A model generated the notes under the pieces. The model did no database searches and was not told the origin of the DNA. It was given only the letters and a program-made list of their open reading frames with translations. DNA of 64,000 bases, taken from Brachionus koreanus (Eukaryota > Rotifera > Eurotatoria > Ploima > Brachionidae). Below are positions 10,860-24,204 of the stretch, one piece after another. The position numbers and the translations under genes were made by a program. Each line of letters starts with the position of its first letter. Position 1 is the first letter of the stretch. The stretch is taken from NCBI GenBank assembly GCA_016987375.1, contig PJRA01000196.1, positions 1,222,140-1,286,139 of the forward strand. The letters are read 5' to 3'.

Positions 10860-11640
10860 AAGAAATTGTTGAATGTGAACTAGTGCGAATTGGCCCGAGC
10901 ATATAAATAAATTAGCTTTTACGTTACAAACTAGTTCATCAAAGATCAATTCTAAAATAGCCCTAGAAAAATATTCAACTTAATTAGAGCTTTATTGGCC
11001 AGTAAGAGATGCATTTATCTATACGCCTCTAGATACTCAAGATCTAATTAGATCGATACATGACAAACAAACTAAAATTCTTCCTCTATGGCAAATCTCA
11101 AGAGTAAACAACATTCAGCTTAAGATATTTTTGTTAATTAAATACCTATAGGAAGAATTGTGGACGCCGAGCGTCCATTAACAATCCAAGTATGTTAATT
11201 AGAAAATACTGTCAATTTAATCTCAACGGGCTTGTATTAAATAGAAATATTTCGGTCCTATATCCAGTGAAATATGAACTCACCTTATCTCTAGAGTGGC
11301 ATAGATAATTTATTTAGCCAACGATCTAAGACGTATTAATATTCAAATTGAGTGAATATTCTGCTGGCTTTTATACAAACACAAAGTCCCAGTTTAGAAA
11401 AAGAAGAAAAATGAGCCTGAAATTAATAAACAATATTGACAGTCCAAAGCAAAAAATAAATAAATAAAAACTGTTTTATTTTTTCTCTTCTATTATTTAT
11501 ATTTTGTTTAGAGTTTAAATTATTTAGGCGTGACAAAATTAATTTTGAATTCGGCCGAGCTCTAACTCGGACGCCGCCGCCACCGCCGCTTCAATTTAAC
11601 GCTGCTTTTGAAAATATTTCTCTATTTAATAAGAAATAGT
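10860..11640. promoter_or_regulatory. Complex non-coding island with a GCC repeat
   Basis: This block is markedly less A+T-rich than its surroundings, has no long frame, and contains CpG-bearing segments such as GGACGCCGAGCGTCC (11161-11175, a near palindrome) and ACGCCGCCGCCACCGCCGCT (11571-11590). Preserved complexity inside a TE graveyard suggests constraint, for example an enhancer or a distant promoter of the adhesion gene. This is inference. Confidence 0.35.
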
Positions 11641-11674
11641 TTTGCCAAAGTGTAAAAATACAATTAGATTCCAC

Positions 11675-11704
11675 TCACACACATATACACACATACACAC
11701 ACAC
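11675..11704. repeat. (CA)n-type microsatellite
   Basis: Interrupted CACACA run with two CATA units. Confidence 0.85.
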
Positions 11705-12235
11705 TTTTTGTTCTAATCTGCTAAAATAGAATTTTCTAATTGCTTGCCAAATAATTATATATCTCTTTGACACTTTGAAGATTGTGCAAACATAAACTCA
11801 ATTGTTCAAAAGTCATCTTCATACAATTTAGAAATTACGTCACTTTATTAGATTTGTTTATAAATTCAGATTTATTTATTTCTCAACAAAAAAGTTTAAT
11901 CCTTAATATTTTTTTTTTTCAAGTATAAATATTATTGCACTTATTCAAGCATGAGACTATGTTTAAATGGATGCGCTCAAAGAAAAAAAAATTGCATGAT
12001 TTTTATTTTATGCGACTAATCTACTTTTCTGAATCAGTCAAAAAATAAAAACGCTAAATTAACTATGTCAATTGCTATTTTATATGATCCAATATCATAG
12101 CATAGCATAAATCACTTTGGTTTAGCTAGAAAGCTCATTACAATAATTAAACTGAAAAGATGAAGAATAAGAATTTATTTAAATTAACAAGCTGTATTCA
12201 TCAAACTATAAATTTTCAAATTTTTACTTATTTTA

Positions 12236-12345
12236 TTTATTTATTTATTTATTTTATCTATTTCCAAACATGAGGGCTGAAAAGAGGGCTTTGCCGCTCG
12301 AAACCGCCTTGGAGTTACTCCAAAAATTATTTTTAAAAAAAAAAC
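12236..12345 (-). repeat. LINE 3'-end fragment with hairpin and (AAAT)n tail
   Basis: On the minus strand the order is a hairpin (TTGGAGTAACTCCAA), a GC-richer block (GGCGGTTTCGAGCGGCAAAG, then CCCTCTTTTCAGCCC), and an (AAAT)n tail. The block resembles the AGAAGGCTTTTGTC... repeat at 13475 and 15722. It is a 5'-truncated retroelement end. Confidence 0.5.
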
Positions 12346-12435
12346 AAAAAACAAGCTGTATATTGCTTAAACACACAAATGTTCAAGTAATTAATTAGAT
12401 ACCTGATTGATTATTTTATTTAAAACTTAGTCCTT

Positions 12436-12470
12436 TCTTTCAGCCACATGAAGAATATTTTTGAAAAATA
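12436..12470 (-). repeat. Dispersed repeat, family C, copy 1
   Basis: The minus strand reads CATGTGGCTGAAAGAAAGGA then CTAAGT. Related copies lie at 25505, 27963, 36993 and 50640. The longest shared core is GGCTGAAAGGAAGGACTAAG followed by TCTCCATTCCAACTGGCC. Confidence 0.55.
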
Positions 12471-13211
12471 AAGTACAATTGAAACAAAATTTTAAATTAG
12501 ATTTTAAAGTTACATGTTAAACAGGAATAAATAAACAAAGAGTTTTTTTAAGTCATTATGAAAAAATAATTTTAAACTGTTTAGCTAAATTGACAATAAT
12601 ATTATGTATCTTGGTTCTGGACTGAAGCAACGTTAATGAACAAGTCAATTGGTGGAGTGAATCTATCTCAAATACTTTTGTCATCTTTTTGACTCTTTTT
12701 TTTTTATTTAAAATAAATTTAAGTGCTAAGGTTTAGACTAACAAAAAAAGATGAAATTCTAAATACATTATGTGAAATATTCATTTTTTTTTTATCAATT
12801 CTCTTTAAAATTAAATAAAGTTATGAAACAGTATTGTTTACCAATAATTAGTTTTATTATAGAAGTGTATTTGAATGTAACTAAACATACAATGACTTTA
12901 AAAACGCTGCTTTTTAAAACAAGATTTAGATTTAATCTGATTTCATACTGTCTTTATTATACATATCTCTTTTACGATTTAATAGAGTAATCAATTAAAA
13001 TATTATATAATTTTTATTTTCAATCAAAAAGAATGAAGACTCACTAATCAATGCAGAAATTGGAGATTACGAAAAATCCAACCAACTGAGAACAAATCAA
13101 ACATCTCCAAACATCATTTGACAGCATCATAAAGATTAGACAATCAATTCATACCGAAATAAACTAAATTTTTTAAAAATATAAATTAAAATTTGTATGT
13201 TTTTATGTGAC

Positions 13212-13540
13212 AAAAGCGTAAATTGTATAATTAGAAAAATTTAACCTTTCAAACACTTCTAAATTACTCTAACTTAAATTTTGTTTTTATTTTTATTTAT
13301 TAAATAAATAATTGTGGGGAATGCCCCTAGGTTTGTCCGAATAGCCTTCGCTTTCGTTTAAACCCTCAATTTTGAAAATTTTTGAATTTTTACAAAAGGA
13401 AAAAGGAGTAAAAAAGAGTAATAGCTACAATAAATAAACTTAAATTTTGTTGATATACTAAATAACACATATTAGCAAGGGAATTGAAAAGAAGGCTTTT
13501 GTCGTTCGGGCAAGTCCTGAGAAATTACCAAATTTACTTT
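13212..13540 (+). repeat. Repeat family D, copy 1, interrupted by a nested insertion
   Basis: Segments 13212-13285 and 13452-13540 align in order with 15620-15785: AATTGTATAATTA, CTTTCAAACACTTCTAAATT, then ATACTAA..AACA, TTGAAAAGAAGGCTTTTGTC and TTCGGGCAAGTCCTG. A TAAATAATAAATAATT run ends it, like a retroelement tail. The two halves are separated by the insertion at 13286-13436. Confidence 0.75.
13286..13436 (-). mobile_element. Family B retroelement insertion with a 15-bp target-site duplication
   Basis: The 151-bp insert is bounded by identical 15-mers AACTTAAATTTTGTT (13271-13285 and 13437-13451). On the minus strand it contains GGTTTAAACGAAAGCGAAGG then CTATTCGGACAAACC, and ends with an A/T-rich AAATAAAAATAAA tail. 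This fits target-primed insertion of a heavily 5'-truncated LINE or a SINE. The uninterrupted site survives in the copy near 15690. Related fragments are near 8003, 8418 and 42395. Confidence 0.75.
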
Positions 13541-13544
13541 TCTA

Positions 13545-15380
13545 ATAAATAATAAATAATTTTAATTTTAATACTCTTATTGAATAATAAAGTTCTGACA
13601 AACACAATATTAATACAAAAAACAAAAACAGTAAATAAAAAATGATTAAATCAGATGTTTATATGAAAAACTTTTGATTGTTATCATTTCCTATCAAATA
13701 ATAATATATTAATCTTGTATTTTCAATTATTTTTAATTTATTTTATCTTAGTCCTTTTTTGTTATATATCAAGAAGTTAAAAGTCATTACCGAGAAGATT
13801 GAAAAATGTGCTTTTAATTTTCAAGGAAATACCTTTTGTAAGAGCGTGTATTAAAACATAAAAAAATGCATGTTCAATTGTCGAACTAATACAAACAAGT
13901 ATATGCAATTTCTCTTATCTAAAAATAAATAAATAATTTTCAATTTCAATTACTTGATTAAATTTTTATTACTTTTATTAAAAATAACTTTAAATTATTG
14001 TGACTGATCTCTAATTTGAAAATGGAAAAATTTTATTATTTTATGTTAAGTTTCTCAAATGAAACAAAAATAACTCGAAACTAAAGCTATGAGTAAAAGT
14101 CCATAAAATCTTCTAATTGTCAGTTATTTTGACGAAAATGTCTTAGTTACTTAAATGATGATATTCAGACACCATTGCCAAGAAATTGAAGACCGTTTGG
14201 ACTTAATGACAAAAAAAATATTTCTCTCAAGTATTTTCCTCTAAGATATTATCCGAAAAATTGCATTATTTGAAAATAGAACTTAACACTTTCTAAACTA
14301 ACTATTTATTTTGATGTAAATATATAATTAAATAGCTTTTATTTTCATGAATATTTGTCCAACACAATAATATGTAATTATTTGTCGGCATTTCTGCCGA
14401 GCAATAGTCAAAGTTTCCTCTAAGGTTCTTGGCTGAATTCAAATAGTCTTAAGTTGTAATTAGAGCTATTATTATGAAGAATTAATATACTAATTCAAAA
14501 ATATTACTTTTTACTTTCAAACAAAGGACAAAAAAATTAAAAAATAATTTACAAAATTCGCTTATTTTTTCTAAGAGAAATTAATAGACAAAACTCAAAG
14601 ACTTTATTCAAAAGCATAAAAATTTCTCTTTCTACTTTAGTTCTAAGTCACTAAAAATAAAATCTGATCGATAAACATTTACAAAATAAATATGTGTTCA
14701 GTTGTTGTCTATGTTCAAACACAGTCATTCTAAAAAATAAAAAAATTCTAAAAGTATGTTTGTATCTCTTGCAGATAAATCACTTATAGAGGTCCGTTGC
14801 TTGCTTGACGAATCAAAATGTGATAAATATAGATTTTGAACTAAACAAAACGAACTACAGCCCTATTAATCAAAGTCGCTTAGCTCTAAATCATTTTTTA
14901 CAAACAAATAAAATTTATATTTTATTTTACTTATTTGCTCTCTGCTCAAATAAATTATTTCTAATAAATTGTACCCCTGTGCAAACATTAAATTAAATTT
15001 TACTCCAATCTATCATAGTATTAACTGCATAAACTAGACCATAGTTCACATTTTTTATCTAATATAATCTAAAAAAATTAAATAAATTTATTCTATTTGA
15101 AATGTAAATAAGTATTTGTTTGTTTATTTATTTGTTCAATCAAACAATCAAAAGTGTAATTAATCAACGTGCAAATGTGTACTGAAAAATGTCTCACTGA
15201 CATATATTTTTTTTAATTGAAAATTTTAAAATAAAAATTTAAAAAAAAATTGTGGCATATTTTTTTTTTTTTCTGAACGAGCTTTTATTCAGAACAAATA
15301 ACTAATATATAAATAAATTTAAAAATTGAATTTTTTGATTTGAAAGAGAAATGAGAGTGGAAATCAAAGTTATATGCATA
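13545..15380. other. AT-rich intergenic stretch, no gene seen
   Basis: No supported gene. The 63-codon frame at 14805-14996 lacks any family signature although an acceptor-like CTCTTGCAG precedes it. Poly-T and poly-A tracts are common. Confidence 0.4.
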
Positions 15381-15384
15381 AGCA

Positions 15385-15612
15385 CTAAATTGCATACCCC
15401 GATTATCCCCGATACCCTCCACTTATACTTAGGAAGCACCATCAATACAGCAATGGGAGCACAAAGAGACATTTAGAAAATGAATCAACATACTTGAAAA
15501 TCAATCAGCTATTGCAAGGAAGGAAAATTCGAACAACTCTTAAAAACACTGATGTACGGAAGTGAATGTTGGGTAATGTAAGAATCTGACAAATAAAGTC
15601 TGAAGGACTTCC
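15385..15612 (+). pseudogene. LINE ORF2 fragment (RT C-terminal side)
   Basis: The plus strand reads YLGSTINTAMGAQRDI and, after a stop, TLMYGSECWVM followed by ESDK. The pattern F.YLGS.I......I..RI...K..F..L...L...S...L..TLLYGSE.W is standard for RTE/BovB-like and related LINE ORF2 C-terminal regions. Stops are present, so it is a relic. A shorter copy of the same end lies at 32905-33000. Confidence 0.65.
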
Positions 15613-15619
15613 ATACGGA

Positions 15620-15785
15620 AGCGTATAAATTGTATAATTAATGAAATGTAATCTTTAATCTTTCAAACACTTCTAAATTACTCTTACTTAAATTTTGTTT
15701 ATATACTAAGTAACAAACATTTGCAAGGGGACTGAAAAGAAGGCTTTTGTCATTCGGGCAAGTCCTGGGAAATTCAAAAAGGCTC
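15620..15785 (+). repeat. Repeat family D, copy 2 (uninterrupted)
   Basis: Same sequence as 13212-13540 without the insertion; TTACTTAAATTTTGTTTATA at about 15684-15703 is the empty target site. The 3' part (GGGGACTGAAAAGAAGGC..) is also distantly shared with 48390-48470 and 12271-12320. Confidence 0.75.
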
Positions 15786-16185
15786 TTCAATCGACCATTA
15801 ATCACTTTATTAATATTTTTTAAATTCATATGAAAAAATAGAATTTTTTATTTTTAATTACTTAAAATCTAATTAATTTTATTTATTTGAAGTTTAAACG
15901 TTTTATTGATTAAAAATTATTGATTTGAGAAATAAATTTAATTGTACAATTATTGTCATAATAACATGTAAAATAAAAATTGTTAGAAATTTAGTAAATT
16001 GTTACAAAATTATAAATTAGTTTTACAATTAAACAAGACAGAGACTTTAAATTTGAAAAAAAAATTAGACTGAGCAATAAGTGATTGGAATGAAGCTTTA
16101 TTCTCATTATAAAATTTAGAAATCAGATCTTTTTTTTTTAAATTCTTAAATTTTTTCATTTTTATATTTTGACTTTGTCTTAATC

Positions 16186-16288
16186 TTAATACTCGAAACC
16201 TGGTGGGTTTATTTCGGCCCTTTATGTAAAATTTATAAAAAATGTGAAATAAAGCCACGCAAAAAACCCTCCGAGTTTTGAGTGTTAA
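16186..16288. mobile_element. Small TTAA-flanked MITE (piggyBac-like)
   Basis: A 95-bp body lies between TTAA at 16186-16189 and TTAA at 16285-16288. The ends are imperfect inverted repeats: the left starts TACTCGAAACCTGGTGGGTT and the reverse complement of the right starts CACTCAAAACTCGGAGGGTT. A TTAA duplication is the hallmark of piggyBac-type excision and insertion. The interior is non-coding, so it would depend on a transposase elsewhere. Confidence 0.65.
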
Positions 16289-16299
16289 TACTTAGATCT

Positions 16300-19200
16300 A
16301 AGACAATTTTAGAATATTTTTTTTAATAATAATAATAGAAATGTTCTACAAACAAATTAGTTTAACTAAATAGACGAAGCAGGATAACTAATTTAGTCCC
16401 AACTATTGTAGATTTTTGATTGTTAACTACTACTACCGACATAATTGTATTCATACTAGCTTACACTATCCCTTTCCTTTTTAAAATAAGTAAAACAATT
16501 TACCTAAAATTTATTTATTTATTGAAGATTTTTGATTTTTTTTAAATTAAATCTTGAAAAATAAAATTTTAAATAATTCAAAAATAAAAATTAGAAAAAA
16601 AAAATTTATTTCCCAATTTTTTTAATTATACCACAAGTGGTTTAACCATTTTAAAAAATACGTCCACATCAAACCTTAAATAAAAAAACTTCAAAAAAAA
16701 ATATTTTTTTCCAAAATAAATCAAGTAAGAAGAGTGTAATTACTTTGAAAAAAAAAAACTAATATCTGATCATGAAAATAGATGAAAATTGAGAGTAAAA
16801 TTAAGGAAAAAAACACAAATAAATTTTTTTCATTTAGAATAAAACTTTTTGAAATTGATTTAAAATAAAAGAGTTATCATGTCTATTAAAATATTCTCAC
16901 GCAAAAAAACAAAACAAAAAAAGAAAAAATTTCTGTATAAATATGTGTTAATTTAATAGCTATAAGAATCTTCCTGATTTAGAGCGCCCAATCGATCCAA
17001 TTAGGCGTAAATATTTATTACAAAAAATGGTTTGAAGCCCTGATAAAAGAGCAAACAAATCTCAAATTTCTCGTTAGATCTGCTTAGCACGTTTACTTAA
17101 CCCCATTGATTGGAAATCGAAGATTGTGTTATTGCTAGAGATTAGAATCTTGATCAATCTAGAACAAATAAATTAATGTCTTTTCCTATAAATCAAATGG
17201 TCGAAAATGAAGTGAACAAGAAGAAGCTAAAAATTGCCAAGAAGCTTTATTGACAAGAAGAAAGTGTCCATAAAATTGGTACAGCAAATGGCCACAATTT
17301 GTGCTAAATAGGTACACTATTAATCAACAACAAAGTTGAATTGTACAGAGACCAGACCAATTCATCAAATGATTGCTCAAATGGAAATAGTATCTTTTCG
17401 GACTGATTGTTCAACTGAGAGGAAAAAAACTCTAATCGATTAGAGACTCATTCGACTAGAAATTGGTCCAATTAGATCTTAAATTACACGCAATCTATTT
17501 GGATTAGATAGTCAAGTAGTCAGAACAAAACAACAACAAAAATAAAAGAAAAAAAAAAGAAGAATATTGACCATTTTAAGAAAATTAAATCCATCAAGTT
17601 GATTGAAATATTTTCTAGATTTTTATCTGATGTGGAATAGCCACTCTAAATGACAATAGTATTAAATTTCAAATAATAAAAAGAAAAATAATAGATTCTT
17701 TCGACACTTCTTAAATACTTCATTTAAAGTCTAAATGACATATATTGGACTTGATTGGGCATTTAGCGCTCAAGTTGGTGTTATTCGAGTTGAAACATAT
17801 TTTCCTAAACTGTCTATTTTAAATCTAAATTGAGCATAGAAAAGTCCATCTATCATCGCGTCATCGGTTAGACGATAAATGGACAAAATTATCTCTTATT
17901 TCTAAAGATATAAACTTTTTTATTTTCTCTTTTTTAATTAAGCGAAATAAATAAGCTCTTGAATATTGGCTTTCGATTAGTCACGCTTTTTTTTTTCTAA
18001 TCGCTCAAGTGACCCTCGAGTACTAAATTACCTTCGTTTGATCTAAAGCACATTTTCGACTTATTTATCTTATCTTATCGTATTCAGTCATAAAACATAT
18101 TTATTTTTCTATTTTGACAAATTAATTCTCTTCAATTTTTTTCGAGCAAAAAATTTTTTTTTTAAATAAATTAATAAATTATTATCTTATCATTAAAAAA
18201 AAAAAACAAATTTTTTTCATTAAATGTTTTAATTAACTAATTTTATTAAAATAAAAAAAATATATATTTGACTTATTAATTAATTAAATTTATTATCTTA
18301 TCTTGTCTATTCATTATGATAGATAAATTGTTTAGAAGTAAACTTATTTGATCAATTTCACATGAAAATTTACTTGAAAAAAAAACCCATCATGCTCATA
18401 TAAAATATTTACTTTTATATTGTTTAGATTTAAAAGATTTCAAAAACCCTTTTTCAATAAAAATATTTAGATTGGTTTTTGTTTGTTAGGTTGAATCAAA
18501 GAATTGCTAATTTAAATATAAAAAAAAGGGTTAAACCGATCAATTATGATATGGAAGTTTTTAATTTCAGTTAGTGTATCACACAATGTTTACTATACAA
18601 TTTTGTAGAGGAAGAAAAAAATCTAAATCTTTAATATAGAAAGTAATTGATTCGAATTAATAAATTTTTTTTTGTGAAAAAAAGAATTTCTACAAAGTTA
18701 AATTTTTCAAAAATGAAAATCAGAGTTTTGAAATTAATGCATATTTTGTTCAAGAATGCACTAGCTCTTAAATGTCTTGGTTTTTTTTTCAGATAGAACT
18801 AAAATCTTGCAGATTGCTGATCTTGCATCCTTGCATTTTTTTAAGCTTTGCTAAATCATGACTAATTCAGTGCTATTTTTCTCAATTATTAATAAATCAG
18901 TATTAATTCTGTTGGACGTAAAAAATACCCCACTCTTTTTTTTTTTTTTAATAAGAACAACATCTTTTTTAATTAGACAGTATATTTATTATTTTGATTT
19001 GATTCTAATTCAATATTTTAATAAAACTTTAGCCAAATTAATAGAAAATAATTGTTCATAATAAAATACCGACAATATACAACACATAAAACTATTGAAC
19101 GTCCAACAACTAAGAAAAGAAGATATGGACTAAATTACATTATTCAAATTAAAATATCTAAAGCAAAAGCATGTGAATTTTAAATAATCTCTTCTAAATA

Positions 19201-20590
19201 AATCAAGTCTTGGCTTGACTGGTGTTAGTATTTCTTATTCGGTAGTGAATTTACGATTTTAGATGCAAACTTTTTAATATTTATTTTACAATGAATTTAA
19301 CTGTTCTCTCCAAAACAATAGAATCTATTGTTTAATCAAAAGTGGTCTTATAAAAAGACAAATAAAGACAAAAGACACGCCAAGTCGAATAGAATAGAAT
19401 ATTATATTTAATACTGAAAAAATTACTCAAAAGCTGATTAAGTAATATTTAATCAAAAACACAAAAATTGGAATTTTTAATAAACACTCTTTTCTCCATT
19501 ATTATTTATTTTTATTAAAAAAAAACATCTAATTTGTTGTGTAGAAAAAAATAAAAAAAATATGAGGAAAAAACCTAAATTAGTAATTAAAATAAAACGT
19601 AATTTTAATAACATGATGTAAGACCCAAGTCTTGACATCACTCTAATTCATTTTTCTGTTCCAAATTATTCTTGTAAACTAAACTGCAGATTGAACCACT
19701 AACACGATTTGACTTAGTATATAAACCATTATTTTTTGTTATTAAACTCAGATTCCAATTAAAGCATTTTTAAAGGAAAAATCTTTTTATTTATAAATCC
19801 CACAAAAGAAGTCTAAACAGGCTTTAAAAAACAATAAAATTTAAGAAAAAAAATTTGAATTTTTTTTTTCTAAATTCCCAAAATATTAATTTTAGTATTT
19901 TGACTGTCAAGAGTCAACTTTGAAAAAACAATTCCGAGCATCTGGCCCGGTAATCTCAAATCAATATTTTCTATTCGAGACTTTTTCTTAAATAAAGAAT
20001 TAAAAAAAAAAGTCTATCAATATTTATTTGAATGGTGGCATGGAAAAATGGCGACAAATATTTGTCTCGCTGGACTTAAATAGCCGTATATGGCTACAAA
20101 TTAGAGACTTGATTGAATTTGGTAATAAAAATCTTAAAAGCAACTTTTAATCTTGTTTTTTTTTTCTCTAATTTTTAAAATGAAAAACCTTAAAAATTGT
20201 GGCGAAATAAACAACTTCTTCTCTAATGGAATAATATTTTTTCAAGCCGAACTAGACCTCAAGCGGCGATTAAGTTTTTTATGGTTTTATTCATTCAATT
20301 AAATCTACGTAACACACTTTACAATTACTTTTAAATTTAATAATTTGTAACTCATTAAGTTCTAGCCCGATTGGGACACTTGCTAAGTAAATATTTGAAT
20401 AACCAAAAAAAAATCATTTTTTTTTTAATTAAAAAAAACACAATTGAAAATTTATTTTTAAATTTTATATGCCAACTGTTTTAGAGCAATATTATGCTTG
20501 ATTAAATTTCTAATAAACCAGCTTGAGATTATCAGGAAATGAAAAAAGACTTGTTCCGAATAATTATAGACTTAAATGAAGCGATAAAAA
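16300..20590. other. Intergenic stretch with poly-A/T tracts and two complex islands
   Basis: No gene seen. Most of it is homopolymeric. 16970-17540 and 17740-18080 are more complex, with several ATCGAT/ATTAGA/TAATTA-like words that could bind homeodomain-type factors, but nothing is specific enough to call. ORFs in this stretch have low-complexity translations. Confidence 0.35.
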
Positions 20591-20599
20591 CAAACTTTG

Positions 20600-21010
20600 T
20601 TATTTAGAAGGCTGTGCTGTCATCAATATGTGCTAAGATCTCGGCAGGATCGGCCCTTGAAGAGCCTCGCTTGGCCGCTCAACTGAACAAAAATTGCTCT
20701 GTAAAATTCTCAAATTGGCGCCTGGCTGAATTATTCAGTTTAGTGGAGATTTTTAGTCGCTCAATTGAGAACTCATCGCGTGCTTATCTTATCTAAATTT
20801 GTGCAATTGAGAGCCACGCGAATGCTTTTTCTATTAGAAATCTTTTTTTCATATGCAGTGTAAGCCGATTAGAAAAGCATAAGCTTAATGAAATAGGTAA
20901 TTGAATGGATCAGAACAATTGAATTAATGCATGCAAGTTTTTAGTATGCAAATTAGAGTGCACATTGGTCGTCCATTGACATGACAACAATATGAGAGTT
21001 TTGTGCATTG
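20600..21010. promoter_or_regulatory. Complex non-coding island
   Basis: A GC-richer block (for example GGATCGGCCCTTGAAGAGCC at about 20649-20668) holds a 60-codon plus-strand frame with no recognisable motif. Nothing supports splicing or a start. A conserved regulatory element or a fragment of an unknown gene are both possible. Confidence 0.25.
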
Positions 21011-21019
21011 ATTAATTAA

Positions 21020-23090
21020 AGTATCAGTAATTAAATTCCATTAGTCATTTGTTGAAAGATAAATTAGAGGAATTTTGAGACTTTTTCATTTTTGAAAAAG
21101 ACATATAAAGCTTGTTGAAGATATGAAGCCTAAAAATCAATATTAATCTAAATTGATTCGAACTAATAGAAATAGAAAAAAAAGCTTTCTAAATTAAATT
21201 CGAAACTTAAATGAAATTTGATTTTTATTTCCTCTTATTTCAAGTCAAAAATATTTTGTTTATTCGAATTAAATAATTTTTTTTTTCTTTTTTGCTAAAC
21301 TCAAAAAAAAACACTTTTAATTTATTTGAATTAATTTGATTAGAGTTTGTTTGACACAATATTTTTTTTATGTCAAGTAAATAAAATTTAAATTAATCAC
21401 TAGAGTTCAATTGATTCAACTAAAAAAAAAAATTTTCATTTTCATTCATTTTTTGGACCTTCATTCATTAGAAAGCTTACTTTTTTTTAAAAAGATACAA
21501 CTATTAAAAGTTAATTATATTTGCTTAATTTTCAAGAATAATTAAAATTTTTAACACTAATTTTTAATTAGATCTAAATTGGAATTTTCCGTGTTTAAAT
21601 AGAAAAAAAAAGTATTTTGTTAGAATAAATGACCTAAAATTTTCAAAATAAACAAAAATGAACTTGCTATTTACATTGAATTTTAGATTGTATCTGACTG
21701 TGAACATTTATGAAACATTTTAAATGTCCATGAATAATTATAAAGATGATTTTGTAAGAGGACGGCCTAATGGTCCATAAATCAATTATTCAAAATTTTG
21801 ATTTTTTTAAATTGACTGACATGATAATAGCTTAATTATCCAAAACTCTATTTGATATCTAAAGACAAACGGTTATGTTATTTTTTTCATTTCAAGCTTA
21901 GAAAATAGAAATAAAATAATATGGATTAAAGTTATGAGAATTTGTAATTTAAGTACTTGAAAATTAGCAAGGGAAATTAAGTGCTAAAGGAAATGAGTTT
22001 GACTGATAGAAGAATTTAAAAAAAAAGAACAATAAATAATTTCTATTTTATTGTTCATGAATGATTCAAAAAATCGAAATAAATAAACTAGCCGAGGTTG
22101 TGAAAAGAATTTGTTCTGAACAAAAAAAGGGACTCTATAAAATTAAAATATTTTCGAATTTGTTTTAAGAATTAGAATTTTAAAAAATTAAATGGCTTTT
22201 TTAGAAGCACTTTGACTTTAATTGAATAAAATAATATTCGATTGAGTTTATTTTTCTTATGCAATGGGCTTTTAAAAACTTCTTAATTGTTCTGTATAGG
22301 TTTAAAATTAATTTTGTTTGTTTTGATTTTTGTTGATAATTAAATTGCATAAAATAATTTAATTTTAAAGTATTATATTTCAATTTTGTTAATTTTACTT
22401 AAAAAAATAAATAAAATAAAGTTGGTAAATGCCGCCTGAACAAAAGAGTAGTCCGGAATTTATCTTTATTTTAAATCTAAATCAATGAGGATTTAGAATA
22501 AACAGTGTGTTCATTTATTTAAAAAAAAAGCTGACGATTTACGAGTTATTATATACAAATTAATAAAATATATATTAAAAAAATTTTTTTATTGATCCTT
22601 TTTAGCAATACTAATTAAAAAAAATTTCATACAATAACTAGTAATGAATGATCTTTAATTAGAAAAAAATCAAATTATTTGAATTAGTATCAGATTAAAT
22701 TCAAAATTTAGTCAAGTAAAAATTAATTTGAAAATTCTTAGCTTAATTAATTTTCTAAAAATATTTTACTTGACTTTTTAATCATCTGTTTCAAATGCCG
22801 TTTATCGGTTTTGTTTGGTATTTATACAAGCAATTAAATAGCAACTTTCTCAATGTCCATCTGTTCAAAAATTGCATCTTTTAAATGGGAAATTTTTTTG
22901 TAAAGCAAAAAAATGTGATATATTGGCATTGATTTTTATTTAAAAAAATAAAAGTTCAAAAAGCATATACTTAATATTCTAATATTTAAAACTATTTTGT
23001 TCAAATATTTTTTTCCATTTTTTTAGCATTAATTACTTCACACAATATATTTCAAAAAATTATCAAAAATAATTCAAACTCAACCTTTTT
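21020..23090. other. AT-rich intergenic stretch, no gene seen
   Basis: Poly-A/T tracts and low-complexity sequence only. Confidence 0.45.
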
Positions 23091-23099
23091 TTGACCATC

Positions 23100-23335
23100 A
23101 TTCAATTAAACTGAAACTATTTCCGAAATATCTGGGTATCAAATTCGACGCCAAGCTCAAGTTCAAATAGCAGCTTCAAAATATCACCAATAGAATAACT
23201 CTAAAAAGTTCTGATCAATAAATTTTTCATCAAAAACCACTGACAAATAAGAGCAAACTTGGATGAGTTTAACTCTACAAATGATACTTAAAACCCGCTG
23301 TTCACTTCTCTATACCAAGATTTTAACTCACTTGT
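23100..23335 (+). pseudogene. LINE ORF2 fragment
   Basis: The plus strand reads KYLGIKFDAKLKFK, a stop, then QLQNITNRITLK, and later a diverged LKPAVHFSIPRF. This is the YLGI.FD..L.F......I..R......L segment downstream of the YADD box in jockey/CR1-type reverse transcriptases. Stops break it. Confidence 0.55.
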
Positions 23336-24204
23336 ATCACTTGAATTTATTTTTTTAGCATTCTGTTTTTCTTTTCAGACAAAATTAGGAAAAAAAACTT
23401 TCATCCAAATCAATTTAGGCAAAATGAAAATAATTTTACATTTTTTATGGAATATTTAATAAATTTTTTAATTCATCAAATAATTTGAAAAAGTTTTTTT
23501 AATTTTTAATTAAATGAAAATTTTATAATGTAAAATTATTTTTATTTTGCCATCTTTTTTAGACTAAGATAAGGAAATAAATAAATTAGAAAATAATAGA
23601 GTAATTTAAGTTTATTTGATAAAAATATTTTAAAAACACTAGAAATTAAATTTAGTTTTAAATTTAAATAATTTAAATAAATTTAAATAATTTTTTAATA
23701 GACTTAATGTGTCATGTTAGTCAAATATTAATTCACATCTATTTATGATGCTTATTTGATTCATATTTTATTTTTATTTTTTCGAATACAAAACAAAGCT
23801 ATAACAGCAGATAGAATTAACATCTTTATATAGACTACTATACAATATGCTCAAAAATTTAAAATCAAACTAAAAAAAATAAATTGTTTTTATGTACTAA
23901 AAAAATTATGAATTTTTATGCTTTATTAGACATCATATTAAAGCTCATTTTTTCATCTTTTTAATAAAATATTTCACTTAGCTTTAAAGTAAATATTCTC
24001 TTAATTAATTCACTGAAAAATGTAGCTATCAATAAATGAAAAAAAATTGTCTCAAAAAGTTAGAATCGAAGTTTTTTATCTAAATAAAAATCGAATATTC
24101 AATGCTTTTATAAATGGTTTTGTAAAATTTGGTACAAATTAAACAATTAGAACAGAAAAAAATGCTAAAATATCTAATAACTTTTTTCAGAAGTCTTATG
24201 ATTA

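Noticed and set aside
14805..14996. 63-codon plus-strand ORF preceded by an acceptor-like CTCTTGCAG
   Set aside because: Asn/Leu/Phe-rich translation typical of A/T-rich noise; no downstream exon fits.
20614..20796. 60-codon plus-strand ORF in a GC-richer island
   Set aside because: No motif, no splice or start context and no homology that I recognise; kept only as a non-coding island.
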